From Amycolatopsis decaplanina DSM 44594 (GTDB lineage Bacteria; Actinomycetota; Actinomycetes; Mycobacteriales; Pseudonocardiaceae), in NCBI RefSeq assembly GCF_000342005.1, contig NZ_AOHO01000071.1, forward strand, positions 18,364 through 82,363: a DNA stretch of 64,000 bases, written 5' to 3'. This document shows positions 9,975-18,219 of this stretch, one piece after another. Below the pieces are notes generated by a model, which was not told the origin of the DNA, ran no database searches, and saw nothing but the letters and a program-made list of their open reading frames with translations. Every line of letters begins with the position of its first letter. Position 1 is the stretch's first letter. The translations under genes were made by a program, and so were the position numbers.

Positions 9975-10841
9975 ATGAACGAACCTTGGGGTATCTCCGG
10001 ACCTGCTTTCGCCTGGCTCTACGGAGCCTGCGCCGTCCTGCCGGTGGCGCTCGCCGCGGTGTACGAACTGTGGCTGCGCCGTGACACCGGCGCCAGAGCG
10101 GTGCCCGGCCTCTATCACCTGGCCGCGCTGGCGGACGGCGCGGAGCGGGTCACCGACACCGCGGTCGCCGGACTGCTCGAACGGCACTCCCTCCGGCCCG
10201 ACGGCCGCGGGATCCTGCACCCGGTCAGGCCGGTTCCGGCCGATCCGTTCGAGCGCGCGGTCGTCTCGCTCGTGCACGGCAACGGAATCGGCCTGCGTGA
10301 ACTGCGCGCGAAGATGACGCGGCACGAGGTCGTCCGAGAGCTGCGCGCCGATCTGGAGCGGAGAGGCCTGATGGTCGTCGAGAAGCGCCGCCGGTCGGGC
10401 TGGCAATGCGCGATCGCCGCGTACGTGGCCGTCTTCGCACTGGGGATCGCGAGGCTGACCAACGCCGTACCGCTGAAGCGGCCGGTCGGCGCCCTCGTCA
10501 TCCTGATCATCGGTGTGGCCGGTGCGATCGGCCTGGCTGTGTGGCGGCAGTGGCCGGACAGGTCCGGCCGTGCGACCACCGCGGGCACGCTGGCGCTCGG
10601 CTACGGCGACTGGGACCGCGGCCTGGCGCGCACCACGGCCGGGCAGGTGGCGCTCAACGGGTTGCAGGCCTTCCCCGACCGGATCGTCGCGGCCACGCTG
10701 ATCAAGACCGGCGGCACGAAGGCCAGGTTGTTCGCCGGGACGGCGAGCACTTGCGGCGGTGGCGCGTCGTACGCCGTCGGTTCCTCGTGCGGTGGTGGAG
10801 GATCCTCCTGCGGCGGCGGAGGCGGAGGGTGCGGAGGATGA
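9975..10841 (+). CDS. TIGR04222-domain membrane protein with Gly/Cys-rich tail (1)
   Basis: 288 residues. N-terminal transmembrane segment after MNEPWGISGPAFAWLY, a conserved cytoplasmic region (LYHLAALADGAERVTDTAVAGLLE; VADPFERAVV-like PADPFERAVVSLVHG), two central hydrophobic segments (about 140-157 and 163-183), and a C-terminal tail of about 30 residues made of Gly, Ser and Cys with cysteines at 260, 272, 279 and 286. TIGR04222 was defined as a domain lying next to low-complexity sequence; its function is unknown. First gene of a tightly packed set ending in a DUF692/MNIO enzyme; its stop overlaps the next start (ATGA). The tail is a plausible substrate for that enzyme, which is inference. 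Confidence 0.82.
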   Translation: MNEPWGISGPAFAWLYGACAVLPVALAAVYELWLRRDTGARAVPGLYHLAALADGAERVTDTAVAGLLERHSLRPDGRGILHPVRPVPADPFERAVVSLVHGNGIGLRELRAKMTRHEVVRELRADLERRGLMVVEKRRRSGWQCAIAAYVAVFALGIARLTNAVPLKRPVGALVILIIGVAGAIGLAVWRQWPDRSGRATTAGTLALGYGDWDRGLARTTAGQVALNGLQAFPDRIVAATLIKTGGTKARLFAGTASTCGGGASYAVGSSCGGGGSSCGGGGGGCGG

Positions 10842-11413
10842 ACCAACTCGAAACGATCTACCAGGTCGCTTACCTCACCGGCGGCCCCGACCGGGTCACG
10901 GACACCGCCGTCGCGGGAGCCCTCGAGCGGAAGGTGGCCCGGCTCGACAGGTCCGGTGTCCTGCGCCGGAGCTCCGCCAAACCTGCCGACCCGTTCGTGC
11001 TGGCGGTGGTGGAGTCCCTTCCCAAGGTGCGGATCGAGCGGGTACGTGAAGCCTTGCGCGAGTCGGAACCGATGCGGTCGCTGAGGGCGGCACTCCTGGC
11101 CGACGGCCTGGTCGTCACGGCGTATCACTGGCGACGGGCTTGGCACGCCGTCACCGTCCGGCTCGGCCGGGCGCACCGCGAGGTGTGGACGACGAAAGCG
11201 GGCGAGTCGGCGCTTTCCCGGGCGAGCGAGGATCCAGCTCTCGTCACCGGCGCGACGGGCGCGGTGGCGCTGGGCGGCCTCGCCGCCTATCCGGATCAGC
11301 GGTCCGCGCGGCTCCTGACCCTGAAGACACCCTCCACCCGAGGTAGGGCCCAAGTCGCCGTCGGCGCCCCTTATGACGGTCTAACGGACGTCGTGGACGG
11401 TTCGCCCGACTGA
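10838..11413 (+). CDS. Short TIGR04222-like protein lacking membrane segment and Cys tail (2)
   Basis: 191 residues. It starts at ATG 10838 overlapping the previous stop and behind GGAGG inside the previous gene's Gly codons. It keeps the core VAYLTGGPDRVTDTAVAGALERK...PADPFVLAVVESL of its neighbours and the C-terminal ALGGLAAYPDQ motif, but has no N-terminal transmembrane helix, no central hydrophobic pair and no Gly/Cys tail. It therefore looks like a soluble paralogue, perhaps an adaptor or regulator for the two tailed proteins. It is intact, with no frameshift seen, so it is not an obvious decaying copy. Confidence 0.75.
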   Translation: MNQLETIYQVAYLTGGPDRVTDTAVAGALERKVARLDRSGVLRRSSAKPADPFVLAVVESLPKVRIERVREALRESEPMRSLRAALLADGLVVTAYHWRRAWHAVTVRLGRAHREVWTTKAGESALSRASEDPALVTGATGAVALGGLAAYPDQRSARLLTLKTPSTRGRAQVAVGAPYDGLTDVVDGSPD

Positions 11414-11494
11414 TCGAATGGTTCGCGGGAACCATGCCCGGGCGGAAAAGCGTCCGACTACGGTAAGTGCACCTGCTCGTGAAAGGCCCGTGCG

Positions 11495-12442
11495 ATGGAA
11501 TACACCTGGGGCATCCCCGGACCCACTTTCCTGGCGATCTACGCCGTCCTGCTGGTGTTCCCCCTGATCGCCGGTCTCGGGTGGACGATCGCGGTCAAGC
11601 TCGGCCGCAAGGCGCCGCGCGCCGCGGTGAGCGGGCCGCAACCGACGGTGTACGAACTCGCCTATCTCGCCGGTGGCCCGGACAGGGTGGTCGACACGGC
11701 CATCGCGGCCCTGGTCGAACGCGGGACCTTGCGGGTCAGCAGCTCGAAGCAGCTGCAACTGACGGGGCCCTTGCCCACCGACCCGCTCGAGAAGGCGGTC
11801 GCCAAGGGGGCCGGGCCGGGCTACAACGCCACGACCCGCGGTATTCGTGACCGGCTGCGGATGTCGGGGCCGATGCAGGCGCTCGCCAAGGATCTGGAGG
11901 CGCGGGGACTGGTCGTGGCCGACCGGGCGCCGCGGATCCGCCAGGTCGTGTTCTTCCTGTATCTCGCCGTGCTCGTCCTCGGTGTGGTGCGCCTGATCGC
12001 CGGGATCTCCGGTGACCGTCCCGTCGGTTTCCTCATCCCGCTGCTGTTCTGCGCCGGGTTCGCGACGCTGATCGCCCGCGCCGTCAAGAACAAGCGGACC
12101 GGCCCGCGACCGACCAGCGAGGGCAACCGGATCCTCGGCAGTGCCAACAGCGCATTGGTGCGGGAGCGCAAACGCGGCATCCCCAACGTGCCGGCGGTGG
12201 GCGGCGTGGCCGGTGGTGCGCTGCTGGGCGGCGCCGCCGCGGCGGTCGCCCTCGGCGGGCTCGCCTACTACCCCGACGAGGAACTGAGCGCGGCCTTGAT
12301 CCCGCCTCCGGTCTCCGGTGGTTTCGGCGGCGGTTCGTCCGGTGGCGGCAGCACGTGCAGCACCGGTTCCTCGTGCAGCAGCTCCAGCAGCAGTTCCTGT
12401 GGCGGCGGCAGTTCCTGTGGAGGCGGCGGCTGTGGTGGCTGA
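11495..12442 (+). CDS. TIGR04222-domain membrane protein with Ser/Gly/Cys-rich tail (3)
   Basis: 315 residues, same plan as protein 1: MEYTWGIPGPTFLAIY then a transmembrane helix, ELAYLAGGPDRVVDTAIAALVERG, LPTDPLEKAV, two central hydrophobic segments (about 147-165 and 171-190), ALGGLAYYPDEEL, and a tail from about residue 270 rich in Gly and Ser with cysteines at 288, 294, 302, 308 and 313. An 81-bp gap upstream contains a small hairpin (GGTTC/GAACC) and TACGGT at 11459-11464, a possible internal promoter. The stop lies inside the MNIO gene, which overlaps by 11 bases, so translation of substrate candidate and enzyme is coupled. Confidence 0.82.
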   Translation: MEYTWGIPGPTFLAIYAVLLVFPLIAGLGWTIAVKLGRKAPRAAVSGPQPTVYELAYLAGGPDRVVDTAIAALVERGTLRVSSSKQLQLTGPLPTDPLEKAVAKGAGPGYNATTRGIRDRLRMSGPMQALAKDLEARGLVVADRAPRIRQVVFFLYLAVLVLGVVRLIAGISGDRPVGFLIPLLFCAGFATLIARAVKNKRTGPRPTSEGNRILGSANSALVRERKRGIPNVPAVGGVAGGALLGGAAAAVALGGLAYYPDEELSAALIPPPVSGGFGGGSSGGGSTCSTGSSCSSSSSSSCGGGSSCGGGGCGG

Positions 12443-13247
12443 CGGGCCCGGCCGCCTAGGGATCGGCATCGGCTGGCGGCACGAGCTGGACCTGTCGATC
12501 GCGCGGCTGCCCGGCGTCGACTGGGTCGAGGTCGTCGCCGAAAACCTGCACGCCGGGCACCTTCCCGAGACCCTGGTCGCTTTGCGCGACAAGGGAATGC
12601 CGGTCCTGCCGCACGCGGTCTCGCTGTCGCTGGGCGGGGCCGAGCCGCTGGACACCGCGCGCGTGGAGCATCTCGCGGAGGTCACCCGCGAGCTCGGCGC
12701 GCCGATGGCCAGCGACCACGTGTGCTTCGTGCGCGCGGGCGGCCTCGACTCGGGCCACCTGATGCCGCTCCCCCGTACCCGGGAAGCGCTCGACGTCCTG
12801 GTGGACAACGTCAAACTGGCGCAGACCGTCGTCGGGGTCCCGTTCGCACTGGAGAACATCGCGGCGGTGCTGGAATGGCCGGACGCGGAGTTCACCGAAT
12901 CGGAGTTCCTGCGGGAGCTCACCGACCGGACCGGCTGCCTGCTGATCATCGACGTCGCCAACCTGTACGCCAACGCCCGCAACCTCGGCACCGATCCCGA
13001 ACGGTTCCTCGACGAGATCCCCTGGGAGCGCCTGGCGTACACGCATATGGCGGGCGGTGTCGAACGCGACGGCGTCTACCACGACACGCACGCCCATCCG
13101 GTGGTGCCGGAGGTGCTCGATCTGCTGCGCGAACTGCGACGGCGCACCGAACCGCCGGGCGTCCTGCTGGAACGCGACGACGACTATCCGTCCGACGCCG
13201 AGCTGGCGGCCGAGCTGGCCGCGCTGCGGGAAGCGGTCTCGCCGTGA
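12432..13247 (+). CDS. DUF692-family multinuclear non-haem iron oxidative enzyme (MNIO)
   Basis: 271 residues, the usual MNIO length. The TIM-barrel ligand set is complete: H61 (LPHAVSLSLGG), D95/H96 (SDHVCF), E141-N142 (LENI), D174/N177 (DVANLYANARN), H205 (THMAGG), D218/H220 (DTHAH) and E247 (LLERDDD). Known relatives (MbnB, TglH, BufB) use two or three irons to oxidise Cys, Asn or Asp residues in ribosomally made peptides. The start GTG 12432 has GGAGG eight bases upstream; GTG 12435 is an alternative. The stop overlaps the partner gene start. Cys-rich tails of the adjacent TIGR04222 proteins are the obvious candidate substrates. Enzyme class is firm; reaction and substrate are inferred. 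Confidence 0.9.
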   Translation: MVADGPGRLGIGIGWRHELDLSIARLPGVDWVEVVAENLHAGHLPETLVALRDKGMPVLPHAVSLSLGGAEPLDTARVEHLAEVTRELGAPMASDHVCFVRAGGLDSGHLMPLPRTREALDVLVDNVKLAQTVVGVPFALENIAAVLEWPDAEFTESEFLRELTDRTGCLLIIDVANLYANARNLGTDPERFLDEIPWERLAYTHMAGGVERDGVYHDTHAHPVVPEVLDLLRELRRRTEPPGVLLERDDDYPSDAELAAELAALREAVSP

Positions 13248-13588
13248 CTTCGCCTCGCGAACGGCTCGCCGGACGGCAGGCCGAGCTGCTCAAGGCGCTC
13301 CTCGCCGGGGGTGACGCTCCGGCAGGCTTCGACGCGGACAGGCTCCGCGTCGAAGCGAACGTCTTGCGGAACAAACAAAGCAGGCTGGCCGCGTATCTGC
13401 GGCCGGACCTCGCCGAGGCCCTCGGTGACCGGTTCGCCGCGCTCTTCCGCGAGTACGCGACAAGCCACCCGAAGACCGACGCGATCCGCTCCCGGGCCTA
13501 CGCCGACGCCTTCGGCGCGTGGCTCGTGGACCGGGGCGAGGTACCCAAGCCCCGGGGCCGGTTCTCGAACTGGCTACGCCGCAAGTAG
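13244..13588 (+). CDS. Small MNIO partner protein (HvfC/BufC-N-like)
   Basis: 114 residues, starting GTG 13244 within the MNIO stop codon (GTGA). The pattern LGDRFAALFREYATSHP followed by DAFGAWLVDRG resembles the N-terminal domain of DUF2063/HvfC/BufC partners that present substrate peptides to MNIO enzymes. I recall the equivalent Streptomyces coelicolor gene (SCO6045-like) sitting beside a DUF692 gene near heme genes. Rich in Arg and Leu; ends with a basic NWLRRK tail. Probable role: substrate recognition for the MNIO enzyme. The similarity is from pattern only and needs a profile search. It ends 17 bases from the convergent CoA-transferase. Confidence 0.7.
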   Translation: MTSPRERLAGRQAELLKALLAGGDAPAGFDADRLRVEANVLRNKQSRLAAYLRPDLAEALGDRFAALFREYATSHPKTDAIRSRAYADAFGAWLVDRGEVPKPRGRFSNWLRRK

Positions 13589-13605
13589 GTGACTAATTGC
13601 GGCGG

Positions 13606-14964
13606 TCACCAGACCGCGCGATCGCTCCCCGCGACGTGCGTCGCTTCCGTCCACTGTGGATTCGAGCCCGGCAGTGTGCCTGCCATCTTGACCCGGGTGA
13701 CCCGGCCGAGCTGACCGTCGACGTCTTCCAGCCACTCGGCGCCGTCGAAGCCGGCGGGCCCGGCTTCCTTGCGTCCCAAGGAGTTCAGCCACTCCCCGGT
13801 CCCGGCGAGCGAAGTGCGGACATGCTGGCTGCCGCCCTCGGTGGCCGCCCGGCGGACGGCGGTCATGATCGCCGCCGCGGTGAGCCAGCCGGTCGCGTGG
13901 TCGAGCGCCTGCACCGGAAGCGGCCCCGGGCCGTCGAGCCCGGCCGTCCTGCCGCCTTCGTCGGCGATCCCCGACGCCATCTGCACCAGGCTGTCGAACC
14001 CGCGCCTGCGCGCCCACGGCCCTTCCCAGCCGTAGGCGGACAGGTCCGCGACCACGATGCCCGGCCGGAGCCCGGCGATCGCCTCCGGCGAGAAACCCTT
14101 GGCCGTCAACGAACCCGGCCGGAAACCCTGCAGCACGACATCGGCGCGGGCGATCAGCTTGCGCAGCCGCGAGCGCCCGGCTTCGGTCTCCAGATCGACG
14201 TACGCCGAGAGTTTCCCCATGCCGGTGTCGACGGCCAGCGGCGGCACGGTCGGCAGCTGGGCCGACCCGATGTGCATGACGGTGGCGCCGTGCGCGGCGA
14301 GCACGCGGCCCGCGACCGGTCCGGCGATGACGTGGGTCAGGTCCAGGATCCGCACTCCGCCCAGCGGCCGGCCGGATTCGAACAGCCGCACGGGTTCCGA
14401 CGGTCCGAGCGGCCGGATCTCGGCGATCGGCAGCGCGCTCGACGCCTGTCCCTGCTTGTGCGCCAGCCACTCGTCGCGGGTGCGCAGCACGGCGGCGGCA
14501 CCGCCGGCGCCGACCACCGCCGACTCGACCTCGTACTTCGACTTGGCCGCCACGACCTTCTCGAACGCCGCACGGGTCGCGGGCACGCCGAGGCCCCAGC
14601 ACACGGCGGAGACGTGACGCGGGTAGTTGCAGTGCAGCCGCACCCAGCCGTCGTTCGCGCGGTAGTCGCCGGACAGCGGCGCGCTGAACGGCACCGGTTC
14701 CCCGTCGACGCGGATGTACTGCTCACTGTGGAACGACGCCGCGGCGTGCCGGGTGTCGACCGAGATCTTGCCCGGCTCGATTCCCCGCAGCCGCAACAGT
14801 TCCCCGGCCGCGAGCGTCGCCGCGGCGATGCTCGTCGTCGCCGCCTCCTCGACCCGGAAGGTCCCGGGCAGCACCGACTCGGGACCGGTGATCTCGACGG
14901 CGTCTTCGGCGAGGGTGTCGCCGGTGAGCGTGGTCCAGACGCGTGCGTCCACTGATGCTTTCAC
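13606..14964 (-). CDS. CaiB/BaiF-type family III CoA-transferase
   Basis: 452 residues. Family III CoA-transferases move CoA between carboxylic acids via an aspartyl-CoA thioester. Recognisable blocks are GGVRILDLTHVIAGPVAGRVLAAHGATVMHI (quoted in part), GKLSAYVDLETEAGRSRLRKL, DVVLQGFRPG and the C-terminal LDHATGWLTAAAIMTAV. The N-terminal 200 residues are a second, degenerate CaiB-like half, as in the longer fused members. Its GTG start overlaps the hemQ stop by one base (TAGTG), so it is translated behind hemQ. Substrate unknown; no obvious link to heme synthesis. Confidence 0.85.
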   Translation of the reverse strand: MKASVDARVWTTLTGDTLAEDAVEITGPESVLPGTFRVEEAATTSIAAATLAAGELLRLRGIEPGKISVDTRHAAASFHSEQYIRVDGEPVPFSAPLSGDYRANDGWVRLHCNYPRHVSAVCWGLGVPATRAAFEKVVAAKSKYEVESAVVGAGGAAAVLRTRDEWLAHKQGQASSALPIAEIRPLGPSEPVRLFESGRPLGGVRILDLTHVIAGPVAGRVLAAHGATVMHIGSAQLPTVPPLAVDTGMGKLSAYVDLETEAGRSRLRKLIARADVVLQGFRPGSLTAKGFSPEAIAGLRPGIVVADLSAYGWEGPWARRRGFDSLVQMASGIADEGGRTAGLDGPGPLPVQALDHATGWLTAAAIMTAVRRAATEGGSQHVRTSLAGTGEWLNSLGRKEAGPAGFDGAEWLEDVDGQLGRVTRVKMAGTLPGSNPQWTEATHVAGSDRAVW

Positions 14965-15656
14965 TAGGGCAGCAGGGCGATCAGTTCGGCGGGCGACACC
15001 TTCGTCCCGGTGTAGAACGGGATTTCCTCGCGCACGTGGAGGCGGGCCTCGGTGCCGCGCAGGTGACGCATCAGGTCGACGATGCGGTGCAGTTCATCGG
15101 CTTCGAAGGCCAGGATCCACTCGTAGTCGCCCAGCGCGAACGACGCGACCGTGTTGGCGCGGACGTCCGGGTAGTCGCGGGCCTCCTTGCCGTGGTCGGC
15201 GAGCATCTTGCGGCGCTCGTCGTCCGGCAGCAGGTACCACTCGTAGGAGCGCACGAACGGGTAGACGCAGATGAACTTGCGGGCCTCTTCACCGGCGAGG
15301 AACGCCGGGATGTGGCTCTTGTTGAACTCCGCCGGGCGGTGCAGCGCGACCTGGCTCCACACCGGCGCCGACGCGCGGCCGAGCGGGGTGTGCCGGAAAC
15401 CGCTGTACGCTGCCTGGACCTGCTCGATCTCCTCGGCGTGCCACCAGATCATGTAGTCGGCGTCGGCGCGCAGTCCCGAGAGGTCGTAGACACCGCGGAC
15501 GACGACGCCTTTGGCCTCCAGCGCGTCGAGGTACTCGGTGGTCTCCGCGGTCGCCTTCGCACGGTCTTCGCCGAGCTTGCCCTGCTCGGCCCGGAAGACC
15601 GACCAGGCGGTGTAGCGGATGGTGTCATTGAGCTCGTTGTAGTTCAGCCGCGCCAT
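14964..15656 (-). CDS. hemQ: Coproheme decarboxylase HemQ (ChdC)
   Basis: 230 residues, the length of actinobacterial chlorite-dismutase-like HemQ. It decarboxylates iron-coproporphyrin (coproheme) to heme b, the last step of the coproporphyrin-dependent pathway. Typical blocks are RYTAWSVFRAE, DYMIWWHAEEIEQVQAAYSGFRHTPLGR (in part), VYPFVRSYEWYLLPDDERRKMLADHGKEARDYP (in part) and the proximal-histidine region MRHLRGTEARLHVREEIPFYTG (in part). Downstream of hemY and hemE in the same direction. The next gene starts on its stop codon. Confidence 0.95.
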   Translation of the reverse strand: MARLNYNELNDTIRYTAWSVFRAEQGKLGEDRAKATAETTEYLDALEAKGVVVRGVYDLSGLRADADYMIWWHAEEIEQVQAAYSGFRHTPLGRASAPVWSQVALHRPAEFNKSHIPAFLAGEEARKFICVYPFVRSYEWYLLPDDERRKMLADHGKEARDYPDVRANTVASFALGDYEWILAFEADELHRIVDLMRHLRGTEARLHVREEIPFYTGTKVSPAELIALLP

Positions 15657-15681
15657 ACCGCCATCTTGGCACTGCCGGTGC

Positions 15682-17061
15682 TCAAGAGCCCTCGTGGGTC
15701 CGTGTGATCCCGGCGATGCGGCGGGCGGCCGTCTCGGCGGTGGCGACGCAGGCCGGGAGCCCGACGCCGTGCAGCGTCGCGCCCGCCACCGCGAGCCCCG
15801 GGACGTCCGCGACGCCACGTTCGATCCGCTCGACGAGTTCGAGATGTCCGGTGCCGTACTGCGGGAGCCCGCCGCCCCATCGGGTCACGAGGATGTCGAC
15901 CGGCTCGGCGGTGACACCGGTCAGCCGGGCCAGATCGTCGCGGACCACGCGCACGAGCTCGTCGTCGTCCGCGTGCAGGGCGCCCGGTTCACCGAAGCGG
16001 CCGACCGAGCCGCGGACCAGCACAGGACCTTCGCCGTACTGCGCCCACTTGCGGGACGAGAAGGTGAACGCCTTCGCGGCGAACGGCTTCCCCGCCGAGT
16101 CCCGCTCGCCCGCGCCGATCAGCACCCCGGACGACTCCGGCAGCGCGGTACCCGGCGGGAGCGCGAGCGCGACCACCGCCATCGAAGCGAGTTCGACCTC
16201 CGCGAACGCCGACGACGCCACTCCCGCGACGCCGTCGAGCAACCGTCGTGCCGAAGGCGCCGGGACGGCGAGAAGGACGGAGTCGGCATCGAGGTCGCCG
16301 ACCTTCCAGCCGCTGGAGGTGCGCTCGAGCGCCGTCACCGTGGTCCCGGTCCGGATTTCGGCGCGGGACAGCTCCGCGAGCCGCGCGATCAGCCTCCCGA
16401 ATCCGCCGAGAAGTGTCCCGAAGACCGGAGCCGTGCTCGGCGACGCGGGCATGAGGGAGGCGGCGCCCTCGGTGAGCGAACGCGCGCCGCGGTCCACGGC
16501 GGACGCGAGACCCGGCATCGTCGCGCGCAGCCCGAGCCCGTCCGCTCCTCCGGCGTAGACCCCGCCGAGCAACGGGTCGACGAGCCGGTCGACCAGTTCG
16601 TCACCGAACCGCTCGCGCAGCAGCGGGCCGAGCGGTACGTCCTTGGCGGGCAGCTCCAGCGGCGGGAGCGACGACTCGGCCTCGACCAGCGCTCGGCCCT
16701 TCTCCGAAAGCACCCCCGCGACCGCGTCGGCCGAGGCGGGGACGCCCATGACCGTGCCCGGCGGCAGACCGAGCACCGATCCACCGGCGTGGATCTTGGC
16801 GCGGGCCTTGGTGGGGTGGACGACGCTTTCGCCAAGCCCGATCTCCCGGACCAGGGCGAGCACCTCGGGACGGCGGGCGAGGAAGGCCTCGGCTCCGACG
16901 TCGTAGCGTTCACCGGCCAGTTCGATCGTGCGGAGTTTCCCGCCGAGGGACCCGGTCGCCTCGAAGACGACGATCCGGGCGTCTTCGCCGAGCAGGGTCC
17001 GCAGCCGATACGCCGCGGTCAGTCCTGAGATACCGCCACCGACGACGGCGACGGTCGTCAC
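15682..17061 (-). CDS. hemY: Coproporphyrinogen III oxidase (HemY/CgoX type)
   Basis: 459 residues. FAD-dependent oxidase with the Rossmann motif VVGGGISGLTAAYRL at the N-terminus, GGKLRT, DVGAEAFLARRPEVL and the C-terminal GLAVAGATLHGVGLPACVATAE FAD-contact region (in part). In Actinobacteria this enzyme works on coproporphyrinogen rather than protoporphyrinogen, matching the hemQ next door. Its ATG at 17061 overlaps the hemE stop (ATGA), showing coupling. The gap to hemQ is 25 bp. Confidence 0.94.
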   Translation of the reverse strand: MTTVAVVGGGISGLTAAYRLRTLLGEDARIVVFEATGSLGGKLRTIELAGERYDVGAEAFLARRPEVLALVREIGLGESVVHPTKARAKIHAGGSVLGLPPGTVMGVPASADAVAGVLSEKGRALVEAESSLPPLELPAKDVPLGPLLRERFGDELVDRLVDPLLGGVYAGGADGLGLRATMPGLASAVDRGARSLTEGAASLMPASPSTAPVFGTLLGGFGRLIARLAELSRAEIRTGTTVTALERTSSGWKVGDLDADSVLLAVPAPSARRLLDGVAGVASSAFAEVELASMAVVALALPPGTALPESSGVLIGAGERDSAGKPFAAKAFTFSSRKWAQYGEGPVLVRGSVGRFGEPGALHADDDELVRVVRDDLARLTGVTAEPVDILVTRWGGGLPQYGTGHLELVERIERGVADVPGLAVAGATLHGVGLPACVATAETAARRIAGITRTHEGS

Positions 17062-18131
17062 GGCTGGAGGTCGTGCACCAGCCCGACCACGCGCGTCAGT
17101 ACGTCCGGGTCGACGCCGGGCAGCACGCCGTGGCCGAGGTTGAAGATGTGGCCGTCCGCCGCGCGGCCCTCGGCGAGGATCCGCCGGACCTCCGCCTCGA
17201 GCACCGGCCAGGACGCGTGCAGCAGCGCCGGGTCGAGGTTGCCCTGGACGACCCCGCCGCCGAGCCGCCGGACGGCCTCGTCGAGCGGGACGCGCCAGTC
17301 GACGCCGACCACGTCGGCGCCCGCGTCGCGCATGGCCACCAGCAGCTCACCGGTGCCGACGCCGAAGTGGATCCGGGGCACGCCGTGGCTCGCGACCGCG
17401 GACAGCACCTTCGCCGAATGAGGGAGGACGAACTCGCGGTAGTCCCGCTCCGAGAGCGCGCCCGCCCACGAGTCGAACAGCTGGATCGCGTCGGCCCCGG
17501 CGTCGAGCTGCGCGCCGAGGAAGGTGATCGCCATGTCCGCCAGGCGCCCCGCCAGCTCGTGCCACAGCTCCGGTTCGGAGTGCATGAGCGCCTTGGTGTG
17601 CTCGTGGTTGCGGCTCGGACCGCCCTCGATGAGGTACGAGGCAAGGGTGAACGGCGCGCCGGCGAACCCGATCAGCGGCGTCTCGCCCAGCGACCCGACC
17701 AGCAGCCGGACCCCTTCGGCGACCCGCTCGACCTGCTCGGGTTCCAGCACCGGCAGGGCACGTACGCCCGCGGCGTCGCGGATCGGCTCGGCGACGACCG
17801 GACCGGTGCCCGCGACGATGTCGATGTCGAGGCCCGCCGCCTTGAGCGGGACGACGATGTCACTGAAGAGGATGGCCGCGTCGACGCCGTGACGGCGGAT
17901 CGGCTGGAGCGTGATCTCGGCGAGCATCTCGGGGTCGAAGCACGCGTCGAACATCGAGGTGCCCTCGCGCAGCGCCCGGTACTCGGGCAGCGACCGGCCC
18001 GCCTGGCGCATGAACCACACGGGGGTGCGAGCCGGGCGTTCGCCGCGCGCGGCGGCCAGGAACGGCGCACCGGGCAGGGCGCGACGGGCCGCGGGGACGG
18101 TCTGCGCGGGAGAAGCAACTGAAGAAGACAT
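17058..18131 (-). CDS. hemE: Uroporphyrinogen III decarboxylase
   Basis: 357 residues from ATG 18131; a GTG directly before it (18134) is also possible. Signature motifs are PVWFMRQAGRSLPEYR with the catalytic Arg/Asp region, FSDIVVP, GFAGAPFTLASYLIEGGPS, FDSWAGAL and HFGVGTGELL. It decarboxylates four acetate side chains of uroporphyrinogen III to give coproporphyrinogen III. First gene of the leftward heme block hemE-hemY-hemQ-CoA-transferase and divergent from DUF3000, an order conserved in many Actinobacteria. No Shine-Dalgarno sequence is obvious. Confidence 0.95.
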   Translation of the reverse strand: MSSSVASPAQTVPAARRALPGAPFLAAARGERPARTPVWFMRQAGRSLPEYRALREGTSMFDACFDPEMLAEITLQPIRRHGVDAAILFSDIVVPLKAAGLDIDIVAGTGPVVAEPIRDAAGVRALPVLEPEQVERVAEGVRLLVGSLGETPLIGFAGAPFTLASYLIEGGPSRNHEHTKALMHSEPELWHELAGRLADMAITFLGAQLDAGADAIQLFDSWAGALSERDYREFVLPHSAKVLSAVASHGVPRIHFGVGTGELLVAMRDAGADVVGVDWRVPLDEAVRRLGGGVVQGNLDPALLHASWPVLEAEVRRILAEGRAADGHIFNLGHGVLPGVDPDVLTRVVGLVHDLQP

Positions 18132-18207
18132 CACGGTTCATGGTGCCATGGGCGCTCAGAGGCCTTACTCTCGGCGCGCCTGCGCCCCGAATCGGACGAT
18201 CGCGTCC

Positions 18208-18219
18208 TACAGTCGGCTG
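18208..18219 (+). promoter_or_regulatory. Leaderless -10 element for the DUF3000 gene
   Basis: TACAGT at 18208-18213 is followed by six bases and GTG 18220. There is no ribosome site ahead of that GTG, so the transcript is probably leaderless. Confidence 0.5.

Noticed and set aside
10740..12442. Gly/Cys tails as simple low-complexity slippage
   Set aside because: Codons for Gly, Ser and Cys vary along the tails and Cys spacing is regular in both proteins, which argues for selection at protein level rather than repeat expansion.
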